Source of the DNA: an uncultured Eubacterium sp.
GTDB lineage: Bacteria; Bacillota; Clostridia; Lachnospirales; Lachnospiraceae
Assembly: GCA_910580075.1 (NCBI GenBank)
Contig: CAJTVR010000005.1
Coordinates: 25,327 to 89,326, forward strand
Length of the DNA stretch: 64,000 bases
Direction of reading: 5' to 3'
Below are positions 61,478 through 64,000 of this stretch, piece after piece. A model generated the notes under the pieces. It made no database searches, was not told the origin of the DNA, and was given only the letters and a program-made list of their open reading frames with translations. Every line of letters begins with the position of its first letter. Within the stretch, counting starts at the first letter, position 1. The position numbers and the translations under genes were made by a program.

Positions 61478-62578
61478 ATGAAGGCAGGAAGGACGAAAGT
61501 ATTATTTGTTTTTGATGGAGATTTGAATGTGATTGATAACGGGGCAGCAAGTACTACAAAAAATTTAATTCACCATGCTCCGGATCATATGGATGTATAT
61601 ATTACAAGCAGCCGTGAATATGATGGCTTTCAGGATCATGTATCTGTAATAAAAATATGTGAAACAAAGCAGGAATCTTTACCTGTAAGAATTTTGACAT
61701 CGAATACATTTAGAAGAAATAAAATGAATCATCAGATTGCAGACTGCATCCAGTCTTTTCAAAGCGAAGAGGATGCAGTCATTGTATTTACAGCTGAGAC
61801 AAATCACAGATACTGTAAATATGTGAAAAACAAAGAGAAACTATTTTTCTATCTGGGCGATCTTGCGTCAGCTGCTTTTCAGATTCATACAGAAACAACG
61901 TCAGGATTTTTAAGAAAACTATTTTACTGGAAAGAAAAAATAGTGAGCGGGCTGTATGAAAAAAATTTTCCGCGCAAGTATAAGGCTGTTTTTCTTGTTA
62001 ATAAAAATGAGGCAGAATATGCAAATGCGAAATATAAAACAAACAGATACAGAGCAATCTTTGCTGGATTTGAACCTGCTGAAAGGATAGATATCGCTGA
62101 GCATGATCATATAAATCTTGTTTTTATTGGCAATATGGGATTTAAACCGAATAAAGACGGGCTGGATTATTTTTATCAGACAGTGTTTAAAAAACTGGAT
62201 AACCGGTACAGGCTGCATTTAATAGGGTCTGGAAGTGACAGTATATATAAAGATGATAACAGAGTGACAGGTCATGGATTTGTGAAAGATTTTAATGATG
62301 TCCTGCAGTACTGTGACTATGGATTATGTTATATGGTGAACGGAGGAGGTCTGAAAAATAAAATTTTGGATTATATGAAATATGGGATTCCGTGCATAGT
62401 AAATAGTTATGTGAAAGAAAATACAGCTCCTGTCCGTTCAAAATATCTATTGACAGCGGATACATATGAAGAATTTTTAACTAAGACACATCAGGAGTAT
62501 AGCAGGGAACATGTGATAGAAAGTATAAAACGGTATAAAATGAGTAATGTAGCAAAATTATTCTGGGATTATTTATAA
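61478..62578 (+). CDS. Glycosyltransferase (GT1/GT4-like)
   Basis: 366 aa from the ATG at 61478, with AAGGGAG 7 nt upstream. The N-terminal lobe starts KVLFVFDGDLNVIDNGAASTTKNL. The C-terminal lobe has INLVFIGNMGFKPNKDGLDYF and VNGGGLKNKILDYMKYGIPCIVN, with the donor-site pattern of GT-B enzymes. It lies after the formyltransferase remnant and would add a sugar of the cluster 2 unit. Confidence 0.82.
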   Translation: MKAGRTKVLFVFDGDLNVIDNGAASTTKNLIHHAPDHMDVYITSSREYDGFQDHVSVIKICETKQESLPVRILTSNTFRRNKMNHQIADCIQSFQSEEDAVIVFTAETNHRYCKYVKNKEKLFFYLGDLASAAFQIHTETTSGFLRKLFYWKEKIVSGLYEKNFPRKYKAVFLVNKNEAEYANAKYKTNRYRAIFAGFEPAERIDIAEHDHINLVFIGNMGFKPNKDGLDYFYQTVFKKLDNRYRLHLIGSGSDSIYKDDNRVTGHGFVKDFNDVLQYCDYGLCYMVNGGGLKNKILDYMKYGIPCIVNSYVKENTAPVRSKYLLTADTYEEFLTKTHQEYSREHVIESIKRYKMSNVAKLFWDYL

Positions 62579-62646
62579 TTCCGTCTGATCACTTAGGAAC
62601 TGCTGAAAAATGTATTTTTGCCGATTGAATCAAATGGAGAACAAAT

Positions 62647-63786
62647 ATGAAATATAAAAAAATTATGCTTGTTTTTGGCACGAGGCCTGAAGCTGTCAAA
62701 ATGTGCCCTCTGGTCAGTGAACTCCGGTCCCGGCCGGGAATCCAGACGCTGGTCTGTGTTACCGGCCAGCACCGCTTTATGCTGGACCAGGTTTTAAATG
62801 CCTTTCATGTCAGTCCGGATTATGATCTGTCTGTTATGAAGAAAGAACAGACGCTGTTCGATATTACTGGTGCAGTACTAAGCAAAATGAAAGAGGTTCT
62901 GGAACAGACAGCGCCGGATCTGGTACTTGTCCATGGGGATACATCTACGGCTTTTGCTGCTGCTCTGGCAGCATTTTATTTAAATATTCCTGTGGGGCAT
63001 GTCGAGGCAGGGCTTCGGACTTATGATATTCACAGCCCGTATCCTGAAGAGTTTAACCGTGAGGCGGTCGGAATCATCAGCAGCCTGAATTTTGCACCTA
63101 CAAAGCAGGCTGCTGATAATCTGGTGCGGGAGGGAAAAGATGAAACTTCGATATTTATTACAGGAAATACGGCTATTGATGCTCTTAAAACGACAGTGAG
63201 GGATGATTACACGCATCCAGAACTGGAATGGTGCAGGGGAGCACGGCTGATACTGATTACAGCACACCGCCGGGAAAATCTCGGAGAACCAATGCACCGT
63301 ATGTTTCGAGCCGTCAGGAGAGTGCTGGAGAGTCATCCGGATGTAAAAGCTGTTTATCCGGTGCATTTAAATCCGCTTGTAAGGCAGGCTGCTGAGGATG
63401 TATTTGGAGAAAACTCTCCAGGCGGAAAAGAAAAAAGAATTCATCTGGTAGATCCCCTGGACGTTTTGGATTTCCATAACTTTATGAAACGCTCCTATCT
63501 GATACTTACAGATTCCGGAGGTATCCAGGAGGAAGCTCCGGCACTCGGAAAGCCGGTACTGGTTATGCGGGATACAACAGAAAGGCCGGAAGGGATAGAA
63601 GCCGGAACATTGAAAATGGCTGGAACAGATGAGAAAATGATTTATAGTTCCTTTACAGAATTATTGGATAATAAAGAGGCATGGAAAAGCATGTCTCAGG
63701 CATCCAATCCTTATGGGGATGGTTTTGCAGCTGTTCGAATTGCAGATGTGATTACTGGTGGAAACTGCACGCCTTTTCATATCTGA
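62647..63786 (+). CDS. wecB: UDP-N-acetylglucosamine 2-epimerase, non-hydrolysing (cluster 2 copy)
   Basis: 379 aa, clearly paralogous to the product of 39750-40889 through the whole length (LVFGTRPEAVKMCPLVSEL, HGDTSTAFAAALAAFY, HVEAGLRTYD, TAHRRENLGEPMHRMF, LTDSGGIQEEAPALGKPV). It makes UDP-ManNAc, which the WecC enzyme of this cluster oxidises to UDP-ManNAcA. It has GGAG before its ATG and is the last gene of cluster 2. G+C rises again here. Confidence 0.95.
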   Translation: MKYKKIMLVFGTRPEAVKMCPLVSELRSRPGIQTLVCVTGQHRFMLDQVLNAFHVSPDYDLSVMKKEQTLFDITGAVLSKMKEVLEQTAPDLVLVHGDTSTAFAAALAAFYLNIPVGHVEAGLRTYDIHSPYPEEFNREAVGIISSLNFAPTKQAADNLVREGKDETSIFITGNTAIDALKTTVRDDYTHPELEWCRGARLILITAHRRENLGEPMHRMFRAVRRVLESHPDVKAVYPVHLNPLVRQAAEDVFGENSPGGKEKRIHLVDPLDVLDFHNFMKRSYLILTDSGGIQEEAPALGKPVLVMRDTTERPEGIEAGTLKMAGTDEKMIYSSFTELLDNKEAWKSMSQASNPYGDGFAAVRIADVITGGNCTPFHI

Positions 63787-63881
63787 CTGATCCTGTAAAA
63801 TCTGATTGGATTATCAACGATGCTGATCAGTGAAAATAAACTCCGGTAAAATATGCCGCTTTTTTATGAATATGCTGTTTT

Positions 63882-63929
63882 AAAAACTTCCTTAAACTTT
63901 CAGTAACAGAGGGTTTCAGGAAGTTTTTC
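63882..63929 (+). terminator. Terminator after cluster 2
   Basis: AAACTTCCT (63884-63892) pairs with AGGAAGTTT (63918-63926), ending in a T-run. The following CTGCGTTTTGGGAG matches the sequence between the terminator and IR-R at 43401-43414. Confidence 0.75.
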
Positions 63930-63945
63930 TGCGTTTTGGGAGTAC

Positions 63946-63966
63946 AACATTTTATTAGTAAATGTT
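63946..63966. repeat. Recombination-site-like repeat at window end (third switch site)
   Basis: Arms AACATTT and AAATGTT as in IR-L and IR-R, but with the 7-bp centre TATTAGT. The same arms with a different spacer suggest the same recombinase with a separate partner site, expected beyond the window. Confidence 0.65.
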
Positions 63967-63972
63967 ATCTTA

Positions 63973-64000
63973 AAGTATTCTATATCAATTTTTTTACAAT
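63973..64000 (-). promoter_or_regulatory. Leftward promoter core at window end (partial)
   Basis: AAGTATTCTATATCAA (63973-63988) is identical to the promoter core inside the cluster 2 switch. The -10 TAGAAT is on the minus strand; with a 17-bp spacer its -35 would begin at 64000 and fall almost wholly outside the window. Confidence 0.55.

Overview
The window looks like chromosomal DNA of a gut-type Clostridia bacterium, most likely Lachnospiraceae. This is inferred from moderate G+C, strong AGGAGG-type ribosome sites with frequent TTG/GTG starts, an AraC-glycosidase fusion beside GPH-type sugar transport, and Gram-positive-style polysaccharide loci. No tRNA, rRNA, CRISPR array, transposase or recombinase gene was seen.

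Left part (1-20 kb). A truncated PucR-like regulator faces a three-gene set made of a thiolase-like condensing enzyme, a zinc-ribbon/OB-fold (DUF35) partner and an acyl carrier protein, closed by a terminator. A glycoside-use operon follows: an AraC regulator fused to a GH39-like domain, a GH106-like glycosidase, a GH3 beta-glucosidase and a GPH/MFS symporter. Its first two genes are separated by a hairpin of about 220 bp. Next come a membrane-anchored MORN-repeat protein, a DMT/EamA transporter, two doubtful small ORFs, aroC and an AAA-ATPase/PD-(D/E)XK protein.

Cluster 1 (20.0-41.9 kb, + strand) is a complete-looking Wzy-type polysaccharide locus. It holds a Wzz-like protein, several glycosyltransferases, a Wzy polymerase, a PglK-like ABC flippase, acyl-, methyl-, and acetyl-type tailoring enzymes, a deacetylase, a CMP-sugar synthetase, a sugar epimerase and a wecB-like UDP-GlcNAc 2-epimerase. 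A good sigma-A promoter (20037-20065) reads into it. Its borders are richer in G+C than its AT-rich centre.

Cluster 2 (43.4-63.8 kb, + strand) is a second, parallel locus. It holds an XRE regulator, a paralogous Wzz-like protein, glycosyltransferases, a heparinase-II/III-like protein, wecC, a two-domain oxidoreductase, N-acyl- and O-acyltransferases, a MaoC hydratase, Wzy, Wzx and a second wecB. It also holds remnants of a DUF6311 gene and a sugar formyltransferase joined by an apparent deletion.

The main discovery is control by phase variation at two levels. Just before cluster 2 a 260-bp segment is flanked by 21-bp inverted repeats that match at 20 of 21 positions. It carries a promoter that now points away from the cluster and a terminator that faces it, so it looks like an invertible promoter caught in the OFF state. 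A related site with a different central spacer, followed by the same promoter core, lies at the right end of the window, suggesting a third switch beyond it. In addition, four tailoring or sugar genes contain G8-G9 runs. In every one, loss of a single G makes an immediate stop codon. Together these suggest a cell that can swap whole surface polysaccharides and also toggle individual decorations.
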